DNA of 18,753 bases from Dorea sp. (GCA_016295505.1 JAEDLC010000029.1:1-18753), one strand, 5' to 3'. Counted from the stretch's first letter, positions 8,102 to 16,089 are shown. Numbers and translations: made by a program. Notes: a model not told the origin generated them from the sequence alone.

Positions 8102-8130
8102 ATCTTATCACGGCAGATTCTTTTTGACAA
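8102..8130 (-). promoter_or_regulatory. Promoter for lepA-hemW
   Basis: On the minus strand TTGTCA (8125-8130), a 17-base spacer and TAAGAT (8102-8107) form a good sigma-A promoter. A TG one base upstream of the -10 makes it an extended -10 (TGATAAGAT). It lies in the 85-bp gap between holA and lepA, which contains nothing else but the lepA ribosome site (AAGGAG). lepA-hemW is therefore probably transcribed apart from holA. Confidence 0.65.
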
Positions 8131-8134
8131 CGGT

Positions 8135-9112
8135 TCAGACACTGTATTTTACAATAAAGAGTTCCACACTCATCATATCATTTAATCTTCCTGTCTTAAC
8201 CATCTCTTCCGTATCTGCTGCATCTTCCAGGATTGACCTTAACTCTGTCTCTGAAAAATCACGACATTGCTGCATATACTTGCCCACCACAAACGGATGA
8301 AGCCCCACCGTCTTCGCAATCTGGGATTTGTCAAAACCTTTTCCGGCCAGATCCCGAACTTCCATTAATAATTTAAACTGACGTGAAAGCAGATACAATA
8401 TCCGCATAGGTGGTTCCTTCAGCGCCAGCAGATCATAATAATAATCCAGAGCTTTCTTCTGCTGCTTCGCCGCTACCGCCTCCACCATGGCAAAGATCTG
8501 ATTCGTAACCTGGCTTGTGCAGATATCATCAATATCCTGAATCGTGATCTCACTTTTTCCCAGCGTATAAGAAAAAAGCTTTTCCATCTCTTTTTCCAGA
8601 TTTTCCATATCCGTTCCGACCAAAGAGATCAGATATCTTGCAGTAGATTCCTTAATCTGACGTTCTTCTTTTTTTACATTACCGGCAATCCAGTACAAAA
8701 GCGTTTTTTCATCCTGACGGCCCATCTCTGCGATCCGGCCCTTTTCCTTGACTGCCTTATAGAGTTTTCCACGCTTGTCTACCTCATTTTCAACGAAGAG
8801 AAAACACGCTGTTTCCGGCATCGTCCTGATATAGTCTGCCAATTCCGGCGATGCATTTTTGAAAAAACCGGAATTCTCCACAACAATGAGACGACGCTCT
8901 GCAAAAAACGGCATGGTTTCTGCAAGATCGATCAATTCCCCGGGCTGGATTCCCTTGCCCTCATAATAAGCATAATTAACGGTATCTCCCTCCGGAAGGA
9001 TCGCCTTCGTCAGCTTGTCCTTATACTGTTTTTTCAGATAGGCCTCTTCTCCATATAAAAGATAAGTCTGTCTGAATACTCCTGACTTTATATCCTCATT
9101 TAAGCTTTTCAT
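8135..9112 (-). CDS. holA: DNA polymerase III subunit delta (HolA)
   Basis: Delta is the clamp-loader subunit that opens the beta sliding clamp. The 325 residues fit the family. The N-terminal QTYLLYGEEAYLKKQYKDKL resembles the HolA start, and AERRLIVVENSGFF lies in the first AAA-like domain. LISLVGTDMENLEKEMEKL and the C-terminal helical part with ILYLLSRQFKLLMEVRDLAG and LHPFVVGKYMQQ are typical of delta. As expected for delta, there is no P-loop. The start lies 3 bp after the stop of the hydroxy-acid oxidoreductase gene, with no strong Shine-Dalgarno sequence, so translation probably depends on the upstream gene. holA is often found just downstream of comEC; here one extra gene separates the two. 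Confidence 0.93.
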   Translation of the reverse strand: MKSLNEDIKSGVFRQTYLLYGEEAYLKKQYKDKLTKAILPEGDTVNYAYYEGKGIQPGELIDLAETMPFFAERRLIVVENSGFFKNASPELADYIRTMPETACFLFVENEVDKRGKLYKAVKEKGRIAEMGRQDEKTLLYWIAGNVKKEERQIKESTARYLISLVGTDMENLEKEMEKLFSYTLGKSEITIQDIDDICTSQVTNQIFAMVEAVAAKQQKKALDYYYDLLALKEPPMRILYLLSRQFKLLMEVRDLAGKGFDKSQIAKTVGLHPFVVGKYMQQCRDFSETELRSILEDAADTEEMVKTGRLNDMMSVELFIVKYSV

Positions 9113-9115
9113 TCA

Positions 9116-10129
9116 CTATCTAACCATATCTCTTGAAATCTCGTTCAGGGAATGAGCACCACACATTGCCATCGTATCTTTTAACTCTGCCGCAAGTTTT
9201 GAAGTATAGGCTTCCACACCTTCAGCTGCCCCTCCATATACTGCGGTTACATACGGACGTCCGATCAATACTGCATCTGCACCAAGAGCAAGTGCCTTAA
9301 AGATATCCACACCAGAACGAATCCCTCCGTCAACCAGAATCTTCATATCTCCACCGACAGCATCCACGATCTCTCCAAGCACTTCTGCCGTTGCAGGGCA
9401 CTGATCCAGGACTCTTCCTCCGTGGTTCGATACCACAATGGCAGATGCTCCTGCTTCTTTCGCCTTTAGTGCGCCTTTGACCGTCATTACACCCTTGATA
9501 ATAAACGGAACACCTGCTGCCTCTATGATCTCACGCAGCTCTTCTACCGTCTTACTTCCTGCCGGCGGGGTCAGATTCTGAAGGAACGGAAGTCCCGCAG
9601 CATCAATATCCATTGCGACAGCAAACGATCCGCATTCCTTGATCATCGCAAGCTTTTCTTTCAATGTATCAATATCCCAGGGCTTTACCGTCGGGATCCC
9701 TTTTCCGTTTTTCTGCCGGATCGCCTTTGTTGCAGCAACCATCACCGCCGGATTGGTTCCATCACCGGTAAATGCTGCAATTCCTGCATCTGCACAGGCA
9801 GATACCAGAATATCATTGTATTCCAGATCGTCATACTTGTCTCCGTAATGAAGCTTCATCGCCCCGATCGGAGCTGCAAAGATCGGATAGCGAAACGTTT
9901 CTCCGAACAGTTCCAGTGAAGTATCTACTGTCTTGTTCTCACAGATTGTATCCATATTCACACACAATTCCTGCCATTTATCATAATTGCGGATCGCTAC
10001 GGTTCCACTTCCCTTTGCTCCAGGTCCCGGCATCTTGCTGCCACAGGCCTTTCCATTGCAGACAGGACATGCCTTACAATGCGGGCCCATACATGTTTTT
10101 GCATTCTGTAACACTTCTTCGTATGTCAT
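9116..10129 (-). CDS. FMN-dependent alpha-hydroxy-acid dehydrogenase/oxidase with cysteine-rich N-terminus
   Basis: 337 residues of the TIM-barrel family that includes lactate and glycolate oxidase. Family residues are visible: the lysine in PFIIKGVMT, the catalytic histidine and arginine in SNHGGRVLD, and the FMN phosphate region VDGGIRSGVDIFKALALGAD followed by GRPY. The N-terminus is unusual: CMGPHCKACPVCNGKACG places five cysteines at 13, 18, 21, 24 and 29, suggesting a metal or iron-sulfur site. The usual substrate tyrosine near the N-terminus of glycolate oxidase is not obvious. In an anaerobe a dehydrogenase passing electrons to a carrier is more likely than an oxidase. Substrate unknown; lactate is only a guess. 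The start has AGAGGA upstream. It lies between comEC and holA and seems to have its own promoter. Confidence 0.88.
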   Translation of the reverse strand: MTYEEVLQNAKTCMGPHCKACPVCNGKACGSKMPGPGAKGSGTVAIRNYDKWQELCVNMDTICENKTVDTSLELFGETFRYPIFAAPIGAMKLHYGDKYDDLEYNDILVSACADAGIAAFTGDGTNPAVMVAATKAIRQKNGKGIPTVKPWDIDTLKEKLAMIKECGSFAVAMDIDAAGLPFLQNLTPPAGSKTVEELREIIEAAGVPFIIKGVMTVKGALKAKEAGASAIVVSNHGGRVLDQCPATAEVLGEIVDAVGGDMKILVDGGIRSGVDIFKALALGADAVLIGRPYVTAVYGGAAEGVEAYTSKLAAELKDTMAMCGAHSLNEISRDMVR

Positions 10130-10171
10130 AATCCATTTTCCTCTCTTCTTTCAAAAATGCCTCTTCCTAAA

Positions 10172-10200
10172 AGTATACTGAATTTTTCATCTGAATTCAA
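10172..10200 (-). promoter_or_regulatory. Candidate promoter for the hydroxy-acid oxidoreductase gene, within the comEC 3' end
   Basis: On the minus strand TTGAAT (10195-10200), 17 bases and TATACT (10172-10177) make a plausible sigma-A promoter. The -35 lies inside the last codons of comEC and the -10 just after its stop. Transcription would start near 10165, about 35 nt before the ATG at 10129, and would also serve holA. Confidence 0.55.
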
Positions 10201-12406
10201 CCATCATGATATTTTTCTTTACCCGGATGCCCAGTGCCGCAGAATCCTTTGTAGAGCGTATCTGACATCCGGATCTTCTCAGACGTTCCAGTGTCTCCTG
10301 ATGCGGATGCCCATAACGATTATTTCTTCCGGCCGATATCAGCGCATACGCAGGCTGTACCTGTTCCAGAAATTCCTCTCCCGACGAATTTCCGGAACCG
10401 TGATGCGCCACCTTCAGAACATCCCACCGGGTATCTCTGTATTGCTCTTTCAGAATCTGCGTCAGACATGCCTCTCCCTCCCCTTCCAGATCTCCGGTAA
10501 GCAGCATATCGAACATGTCATACTGCAGACTCAGTACCAGAGATGACGCATTTCCCTTTTCCTGCGGTTCTTCCGCTTTGGGAAACAGACAGGTCAGCGT
10601 CATCTCTCCTTCCCGGATTGTCTCACCCGGTTCCATGACTGCCACCCGGATCTGAGCACTTTTCGCAAGCTTGTACAGCGCTTCCAGACTGTCATCCCAT
10701 GTTTTCCGGTTCGGGAATACCAGTGTATGAATCTTAATTCCCAGACGCTGTCGTTCGATCAGTTCCTCTATCCCATTGATGTGATCACTGTCTCCATGTG
10801 ACACAAATACATAATCCAGCTGATAGATTCCTCTGGATTTTAAAAAGGATTCCATCCGGTAACGTCCCACATGTTTCACATCACTGCTGCCTCCGTCCAT
10901 CATATAGGTTCCCCCGGACGGCCCCTGCATTACAACGCAGTCTCCCTGTCCCACATCCAGCATCGTTACCTGAAGCATTCCCCTCTCTTCCGGTCTGCAG
11001 GTCAGGATACATACTGCTGCTCCCCACAACACACATGCATACACATATTTTTTCCATCCCTTTGCTTTACCTCTCAACATCAATATAACGATTGCAAGTA
11101 TGCTATAATACACCACGATCTTCCAGATCTCCGGCTTTCCAGGTACAAGCCTTGCACCTGGGATTTTCAGCACATATGCACAGCTTTTTTCATACATTTT
11201 CAGAATCCATCCACAGAATCCAAGAATCACTTCCGATACAGGGGCACAGAAAATACTCACCAGACTTCCAAGCATTCCACAGAACAAAAGCACAGACATC
11301 AACGGTATCACATACAGATTCAGAAGAACAGAATACATCGGTATCTCATAGAAATAATACAGAAGAACCGGAAGCAATACAATCTGTATACTGATACTTC
11401 CCCATATTCCTCCTGCCGGAATATTCCCAGACAGAGATGACGCAAGCATCATGGAAAGAACCGCACCAAACGACATCCAGAATCCTCCGTCTGTCAGACT
11501 GAGCGGTCTCCAACACAACACAATAACAGCTGCAAGGGAAAGTGCGGTCGGGCTGTCATAGTGTGCTCCCGCAATATCCGCTCCCACACGAAGCAGAAAC
11601 ATAACCAGCGCGCGCACCACAGAAACGGTACATCCAATCATAAGAATATACAGACCCAGAATCAGAATGCCTCCAGCACCTCCGGCCAGATAAGACCCGG
11701 TCATTCTGCGAAGCAATTGGTAGATCCCCAGACCCACAAAGGACAGATGAAGTCCCGAAACAGCCAGAACATGGGCGATCCCATTGGCCTGATACAGATC
11801 TTTCACATCCTGATCCATACCGGTTCTGTCTCCCAGCAGCATGGCACTTAAGATTCCTCCTTCCTTTTCTCCCATGGTCTTCTGAAGTCTTTCCTTCCAT
11901 GCGATCCGGAACCGATACAGCATATCCCGGCACTTCCAGACATCAGAATCCGCAAGCTTTATCTGTGATGCCCATACCATTCCATGAATATCCTGCCTTT
12001 GATAATAAAGCTTCTGATCAAAATTCCCCGGATTTCTTGCATGATCAAAAAACGCCGCCTCTCCCAGCACCGTAACCTGATTGCCAATATGCAGTTTTAT
12101 ATCGGAGTCTGTATAAATAAGAATATTTGATTCCCGAAATGATCGGTCTTTAGAATCAACAGAATTGTTTTTCAGATAAATTGCACGATATGTATCCTTC
12201 TGCTCTATGTAGCTGACGGTTCCACTGACAGTCAGCACCTCCTGCTCCTGTACATATTTTTCAAGCAGAGAAGGCTTAAGTTCCTTAAGAAACCTCTGCC
12301 CTCCCCATCCAACCGCAGGCACGATCACAGACAGAATGATTAGGCATACCGTGAATAGCGGTCTGTTTTTCATCTTTTTCTCCCATCCGGCAGATCGCCT
12401 TGTCAT
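10187..12406 (-). CDS. comEC: ComEC/Rec2 DNA-uptake channel protein
   Basis: ComEC forms the inner-membrane channel for single-stranded DNA in natural transformation. All three parts are present in 739 residues. An N-terminal DUF4131/OB-like region covers about 20-180, preceded by one membrane segment. The Competence domain is at ~185-430, with multiple membrane helices and HVLAVSGLHLSF at 202-213. A metallo-beta-lactamase-like domain runs from ~469, with LDVGQGD (473-479), HGDSDH (527-532) and a later HHGSGNSSG, so the putative nuclease metal site is intact. The ATG at 12406 overlaps the GerMN gene stop as TAATG. Met12 (ATG at 12373) has a better site, GGGAG at 12380-12384 with six bases of spacing, so the protein may be 728 residues. 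It is the last gene of the comEA operon. Confidence 0.95.
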   Translation of the reverse strand: MTRRSAGWEKKMKNRPLFTVCLIILSVIVPAVGWGGQRFLKELKPSLLEKYVQEQEVLTVSGTVSYIEQKDTYRAIYLKNNSVDSKDRSFRESNILIYTDSDIKLHIGNQVTVLGEAAFFDHARNPGNFDQKLYYQRQDIHGMVWASQIKLADSDVWKCRDMLYRFRIAWKERLQKTMGEKEGGILSAMLLGDRTGMDQDVKDLYQANGIAHVLAVSGLHLSFVGLGIYQLLRRMTGSYLAGGAGGILILGLYILMIGCTVSVVRALVMFLLRVGADIAGAHYDSPTALSLAAVIVLCWRPLSLTDGGFWMSFGAVLSMMLASSLSGNIPAGGIWGSISIQIVLLPVLLYYFYEIPMYSVLLNLYVIPLMSVLLFCGMLGSLVSIFCAPVSEVILGFCGWILKMYEKSCAYVLKIPGARLVPGKPEIWKIVVYYSILAIVILMLRGKAKGWKKYVYACVLWGAAVCILTCRPEERGMLQVTMLDVGQGDCVVMQGPSGGTYMMDGGSSDVKHVGRYRMESFLKSRGIYQLDYVFVSHGDSDHINGIEELIERQRLGIKIHTLVFPNRKTWDDSLEALYKLAKSAQIRVAVMEPGETIREGEMTLTCLFPKAEEPQEKGNASSLVLSLQYDMFDMLLTGDLEGEGEACLTQILKEQYRDTRWDVLKVAHHGSGNSSGEEFLEQVQPAYALISAGRNNRYGHPHQETLERLRRSGCQIRSTKDSAALGIRVKKNIMMVEFR

Positions 12407-13326
12407 TATTCCACGAGTTCCGGATTCCGGGACAACGGTTTGCTCAGATCCACCTGTCCCATATAATTAATGTCAGACTGTCCGTTCACAGAGATCTGAA
12501 CCTTACTGATACTGCCTCCGTCCACGATAGAATTCACAATAGAATACACCGTAAGCTCCGGATTAATCAGATACGAATTATTCAAGAATCCCTCATCCAG
12601 ATTGACATAACAGATATGATCCTTCACAGAAACGCTCATAACTTTTGTTTCCGAAGGAATAGCGAGCTGTGCTCCTTCTGCCAAAGGCCCCCTGATCAGC
12701 TGCTCTACGATCAGTTTCTCCTTCGACATATTACTATTGTAGCGGATACTGACCGACTCTTTTACAAGCTTATCTCCCTGACTGTTCGGAAAATACAGAT
12801 TCAGTTCTGCAGTCTGGTAAGAATGAAGTGTAGAGCCCGTATTCTGAATAAAATCTTCTGCTCTCATATATCCCACATCACTTCCCTGACTGTCTTTCAG
12901 CGGTTCGCCTTCTATCAGAAAGTATACATAATTCACCCCCTGTATCTGCCCAAGATTCTGCACCACTGCTGCCCGAAGCAAAACTTCCTGTGAAGGTGTC
13001 ATCTCCTGATACTGACCGTTGAAACATATTTCCAGTTTTCCGTCTGAATATTCCCATCCGGTCACTTTTACACCTTCCGGGAACACACTTCTGTAGTCTT
13101 CGGCATCTGTTTTCTTTGGCATCTCTTTCAAGACATCTTCAATCTTCTCCTCTGTTGTACTGCCTGATGTCTTATATTCTTCTTTGACCAGCGCCGTACC
13201 CTCCTGATTCGCATAATACAGTCCCTGATCCGAATCACTCAGCTGCTCTTTTCTTCCACATCCCGTCACCATAATAATGCATACAGCAACACTCAGTACA
13301 ATCTGATATCTTCTTTTTTTGCTCAT
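12406..13326 (-). CDS. GerMN-domain lipoprotein
   Basis: A 306-residue exported lipoprotein. The signal sequence is KKRRYQ, a hydrophobic stretch, then the lipobox VTGC with the lipid cysteine at C23. Two GerMN-type repeats follow, roughly residues 60-150 (with LEICFNGQYQEMTPSQEVLL) and 172-285 (with VSVKDHICYVNLDEGFLNN and YSIVNSIVDGG). This matches Bacillus GerM, a sporulation and germination lipoprotein, and the GerMN part of actinobacterial LpqB. A perfect GGGAGGA ribosome site lies in the 17-bp gap after the kinase gene. The stop overlaps the comEC start by one base. Being directly downstream of a sensor kinase, it may modulate the kinase outside the membrane, as proposed for LpqB and MtrB. 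That role is inferred. Confidence 0.88.
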   Translation of the reverse strand: MSKKRRYQIVLSVAVCIIMVTGCGRKEQLSDSDQGLYYANQEGTALVKEEYKTSGSTTEEKIEDVLKEMPKKTDAEDYRSVFPEGVKVTGWEYSDGKLEICFNGQYQEMTPSQEVLLRAAVVQNLGQIQGVNYVYFLIEGEPLKDSQGSDVGYMRAEDFIQNTGSTLHSYQTAELNLYFPNSQGDKLVKESVSIRYNSNMSKEKLIVEQLIRGPLAEGAQLAIPSETKVMSVSVKDHICYVNLDEGFLNNSYLINPELTVYSIVNSIVDGGSISKVQISVNGQSDINYMGQVDLSKPLSRNPELVE

Positions 13327-13343
13327 TCTGCATTCCTCCCAGG

Positions 13344-14819
13344 TTATCTGACATACGTGAGCGGAATCCGTATGGTAAATGTAGTGCCTTCTCCCAGCTG
13401 ACTGAACACTTTAATCGCACCTCTGTGCATTACCACTGCACTCCTTGCGATAGCCAGTCCAAGACCCGTTCCGCCGATCTCCCTGGAATGAGACTTGTCC
13501 ACTCTGTAAAATCTCTCAAAAATATGCTCTTTCGCCTCATCCGGAATTCCAATACCCGAATCTGCCACTTCAATATAACAATTCTTATGATCTGCATTCA
13601 GAGAAACATGAACCCATCCATTTTCCTTGTTATATTTGATCGCATTTTCCACCAGATTAGAGATTGCAAGAGAGAGCTTCGTCTCATCAACCTCTGCTGT
13701 CACCGGACGAAAACTCTCATACACTACTTCAATATTCCGGGTTGCCGCGATCGGTCTCAGCCTCTTTAATATACGTTCCACCAGCTCATTCATATTTTCC
13801 GTTTTGATATTCATCGTATTGGCGGAATTCGCTGTCTTATCCATCTTGACCAGAGACAAAAGGTCATTAATAATTTTATTCTCTCTTTCAATCTCCTCTG
13901 ACATATCTCCCATAAACTCCTGATAAAGCTCAACCGGAACATTTTCCTGGGACAAAAGAGAGTCTGCCAGAACTTTCATGGAGGTGATCGGCGTCTTTAA
14001 TTCATGCGAGACATTTGATACAAATTCATTTCTTGAATCATCCAGTGCTTTCATTCTTCCTGACATCTTATTAAATGCATCCGAGATATCCATCGTCTCT
14101 GTATAAGTATTTTCATGAAGATAATCTTCATTATATCCTTCTGTAGCCGCCGAGATCGACCTTGTAATTCGTATAAACGGCTTTGTCATCCTGAGGCCTG
14201 ACAGAAAAGCCACAAGCAGGATACCCAAAGAAGCAATCAGGAGTATCACATTTCCCTTATTATTCAGAACTGCCAGATTTCCCTCAATATAATCCGTAGA
14301 CACGCTCACAAGCATAACACCTGCCACCTGATTTCTTTCGGTGCCCGGAATCGGAGACGTCACTTCAATATAATGATTCTTCTTATCATAATCCGTGGTT
14401 CCTTTTCCCTGAAAGCATCGAATAACATTCTCCGATACAATCGTCTTTCCCACATCCATGTCATATGTATCTTCTTCAATACGGAAATCTTTGTCTATGA
14501 CCAGCACTCGGCCATTGTAGATATTGGACAGCTGAATAAGCTCCGTACGGATCACTTCCGTCGTACTCCCGGTAGAATAACCGGAATTACTCAGCTGATT
14601 GCATAGAATGGTACATTGATTCTGAATCTCTGCAGTTCGTACCTCTACTGCACGTTTTCCATAACTTCCAAGAAGCAGCGTTTTCATGATCAGCATCGGA
14701 ATAATTCCTGCCAGTATCACCAGCAGGATTATCCGAAAACGCAGGCTCTTGAATATATTTCTTCTAAAATATGTCTTAACCCCTAAAATAATAACCAACG
14801 CCCCATTTCGTATATACAT
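13344..14819 (-). CDS. Membrane sensor histidine kinase (HAMP, HisKA, HATPase)
   Basis: 491 residues. TM1 lies at about 29-50 (IILLVILAGIIPMLIM). An extracellular sensor region of ~140 residues follows, then TM2 at ~190-208 (VILLIASLGILLVAFLSGL) and HAMP at ~209-262. HisKA has the phospho-acceptor H272 in FVSNVSHELKTPI. The ATPase boxes are intact: NLVENAIKYN, DSGIGIPDEA, FERFYRVD and GTGLGLAIAR. There is no cytoplasmic PAS domain. The ligand is unknown. The reading frame overlaps the response-regulator gene by 44 bases. The ATG at 14819 has no convincing Shine-Dalgarno sequence, and no better ATG, GTG or TTG comes before TM1, so the start is uncertain. It is the partner of the regulator upstream and sits 17 bp before the GerMN lipoprotein gene. 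Confidence 0.93.
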   Translation of the reverse strand: MYIRNGALVIILGVKTYFRRNIFKSLRFRIILLVILAGIIPMLIMKTLLLGSYGKRAVEVRTAEIQNQCTILCNQLSNSGYSTGSTTEVIRTELIQLSNIYNGRVLVIDKDFRIEEDTYDMDVGKTIVSENVIRCFQGKGTTDYDKKNHYIEVTSPIPGTERNQVAGVMLVSVSTDYIEGNLAVLNNKGNVILLIASLGILLVAFLSGLRMTKPFIRITRSISAATEGYNEDYLHENTYTETMDISDAFNKMSGRMKALDDSRNEFVSNVSHELKTPITSMKVLADSLLSQENVPVELYQEFMGDMSEEIERENKIINDLLSLVKMDKTANSANTMNIKTENMNELVERILKRLRPIAATRNIEVVYESFRPVTAEVDETKLSLAISNLVENAIKYNKENGWVHVSLNADHKNCYIEVADSGIGIPDEAKEHIFERFYRVDKSHSREIGGTGLGLAIARSAVVMHRGAIKVFSQLGEGTTFTIRIPLTYVR

Positions 14820-15465
14820 ATTTCGGATCGCTTGGATTCGCTTCGATCTTTTCTCTCAATCTTCTGATATGTACATCCACCGTTCTTGCATCACCCGGAT
14901 ATTCATAACCCCATACAATATTCAGAAGGTTTTCTCGACTGTATACTTTATTCGGATTCATGGCAAGGAGCTCCAGAAGATCAAATTCCTTTGCCGTCAG
15001 ATTAATCTCTCTGTCTCCGATCACAACACGACGACTCTCACAGTCAATCTGCATATCTCCTTTTTTGATGACCTTATCACTGCTCTGATCCTTATCACGC
15101 TTACTGGTTCTTCGGATGATCGCTTTGATCCTTGCTTTTACTTCCAGAATATTAAATGGTTTCGTAATGTAATCATCCGCACCATATTCCAGTCCCAGTA
15201 TCTTATCCATATCATCACCTTTTGCAGTAAGCATCACGATCGGAACATCCGAATATTCCCGAATCTGCTGACACACCTCAAATCCATCATACTTCGGAAG
15301 CATGATGTCAAGAAGAATGATATCATATGCATTCTCTTTCGCAAGCTTCAGTGCCTCTTCACCGTCATAAGCACAATCCACTTCCATTCCATCCTGTTCA
15401 AGGCTGAACCTTATTCCTTTCACAATCAGTTTTTCATCATCTACAACCAGTACTCGTCTACCCAT
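14776..15465 (-). CDS. OmpR/PhoB-family response regulator
   Basis: 229 residues. The receiver domain has the acidic pair D9-D10, phospho-acceptor D53 (in LLDIMLP), T80 and K102 (TKPF), all intact. The C-terminal winged helix (about 130-229) has ESRRVVIGDREINLTAKEFD, a recognition region ARTVDVHIRRLREKI and the closing wing KWGVGYYF. The receiver resembles WalR/PhoP-type regulators (YDGFEVCQQIREYSDVPIVM; GLEYGADDYITKPF), but a WalR assignment is not justified without wider context. The ATG has GGGAG eight bases upstream and lies 18 bp after the comEA stop. It probably binds direct repeats in its target promoters; whether the comEA promoter is one of them cannot be read from the sequence. Confidence 0.96.
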   Translation of the reverse strand: MGRRVLVVDDEKLIVKGIRFSLEQDGMEVDCAYDGEEALKLAKENAYDIILLDIMLPKYDGFEVCQQIREYSDVPIVMLTAKGDDMDKILGLEYGADDYITKPFNILEVKARIKAIIRRTSKRDKDQSSDKVIKKGDMQIDCESRRVVIGDREINLTAKEFDLLELLAMNPNKVYSRENLLNIVWGYEYPGDARTVDVHIRRLREKIEANPSDPKYVYTKWGVGYYFRG

Positions 15466-15483
15466 TCTATTACTCCCTTATTA

Positions 15484-16077
15484 TTATACTTTGATCTGAT
15501 CCTTAACTTTTTGAAACACACCCTCCTTGATACCTTCTACCTGCATCAGTTCTTCAATATTCTGAAAGCCGCCATGTGCTTCACGGTAACTGATGATAGC
15601 AGATGCTTTCGCCTCCCCGATACCGCTCAATGTCATTAACTGCTCCTTTGAGGCAGTATTCAGATTGACTTTTCCATCATCCCGGTCATTCCCGGAAGCG
15701 CTCTGCTCATCCGACCATGACACTTCCTCGTCAGAAGGTACGTATATCTGCTGTCCGTCTTCCGCCTTTTCTGCCTGATTCAGATAATCTTTCGCCGCCT
15801 TTTCCGTCATTCCTCCGGCAGCTTCAATCGCCTCATACAACCGGCTGCCGGCTTCCAGCTCATAAACTCCCGGATTACATACCTCTCCGCACACATGAAC
15901 GCATATAATCTCCTGTTGGTCCTCTCGTTCCTCTTCCGGCCTTTCCTCCTGCTTTACTTCTTCCTCAATTACTGTCAGTTCTTCCTTCTGATCCGGGATA
16001 TCTGAGGAACACCCTGATACCCAGATCAAGATTGAAAAAAACAATAGATACTGTATCAATCGCCTGATCATACTCAT
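15484..16077 (-). CDS. comEA: ComEA-family DNA receptor, predicted lipoprotein (SLBB plus helix-hairpin-helix)
   Basis: ComEA binds incoming double-stranded DNA outside the membrane and hands it to ComEC. Here 197 residues begin with a short basic start, a hydrophobic stretch and the lipobox VSGC (lipid cysteine C23), so the protein is likely lipid-anchored, not held by a transmembrane helix as in Bacillus. An acidic linker (~31-56) comes next, then an SLBB domain (~57-115) with VHVCGEVCNPGVYEL and AIEAAGGMTEKA. A polar linker leads to paired helix-hairpin-helix motifs (~136-197) with VNLNTASKEQLMTLSGIGEA and GFQNIEELMQVEGI. AAAGGAG precedes the ATG by eight bases, which favours this start over Met3. 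It is the first gene of the comEA, regulator, kinase, GerMN, comEC operon. Confidence 0.93.
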   Translation of the reverse strand: MSMIRRLIQYLLFFSILIWVSGCSSDIPDQKEELTVIEEEVKQEERPEEEREDQQEIICVHVCGEVCNPGVYELEAGSRLYEAIEAAGGMTEKAAKDYLNQAEKAEDGQQIYVPSDEEVSWSDEQSASGNDRDDGKVNLNTASKEQLMTLSGIGEAKASAIISYREAHGGFQNIEELMQVEGIKEGVFQKVKDQIKV

Positions 16078-16089
16078 GCATAATTCTCC

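Noticed and set aside
8050..8134. Possible small gene (for example rpsT, sometimes near holA and lepA) in the gap
   Set aside because: The 85 bases hold only the lepA promoter and ribosome site, too short for S20 and without a reading frame of note.
10871..11440. Long plus-strand open frame opposite comEC, and others at 5513-6103 and 12400-12993
   Set aside because: All are antisense to clear genes, with low-complexity translated sequence and no ribosome site or domain.
14686..15639. A 317-codon open frame on the plus strand opposite the kinase, regulator and comEA genes
   Set aside because: It is antisense to three well-identified genes, has no family match that I can see, and its composition (runs of I, F, H, S) is typical of a reverse-strand shadow.
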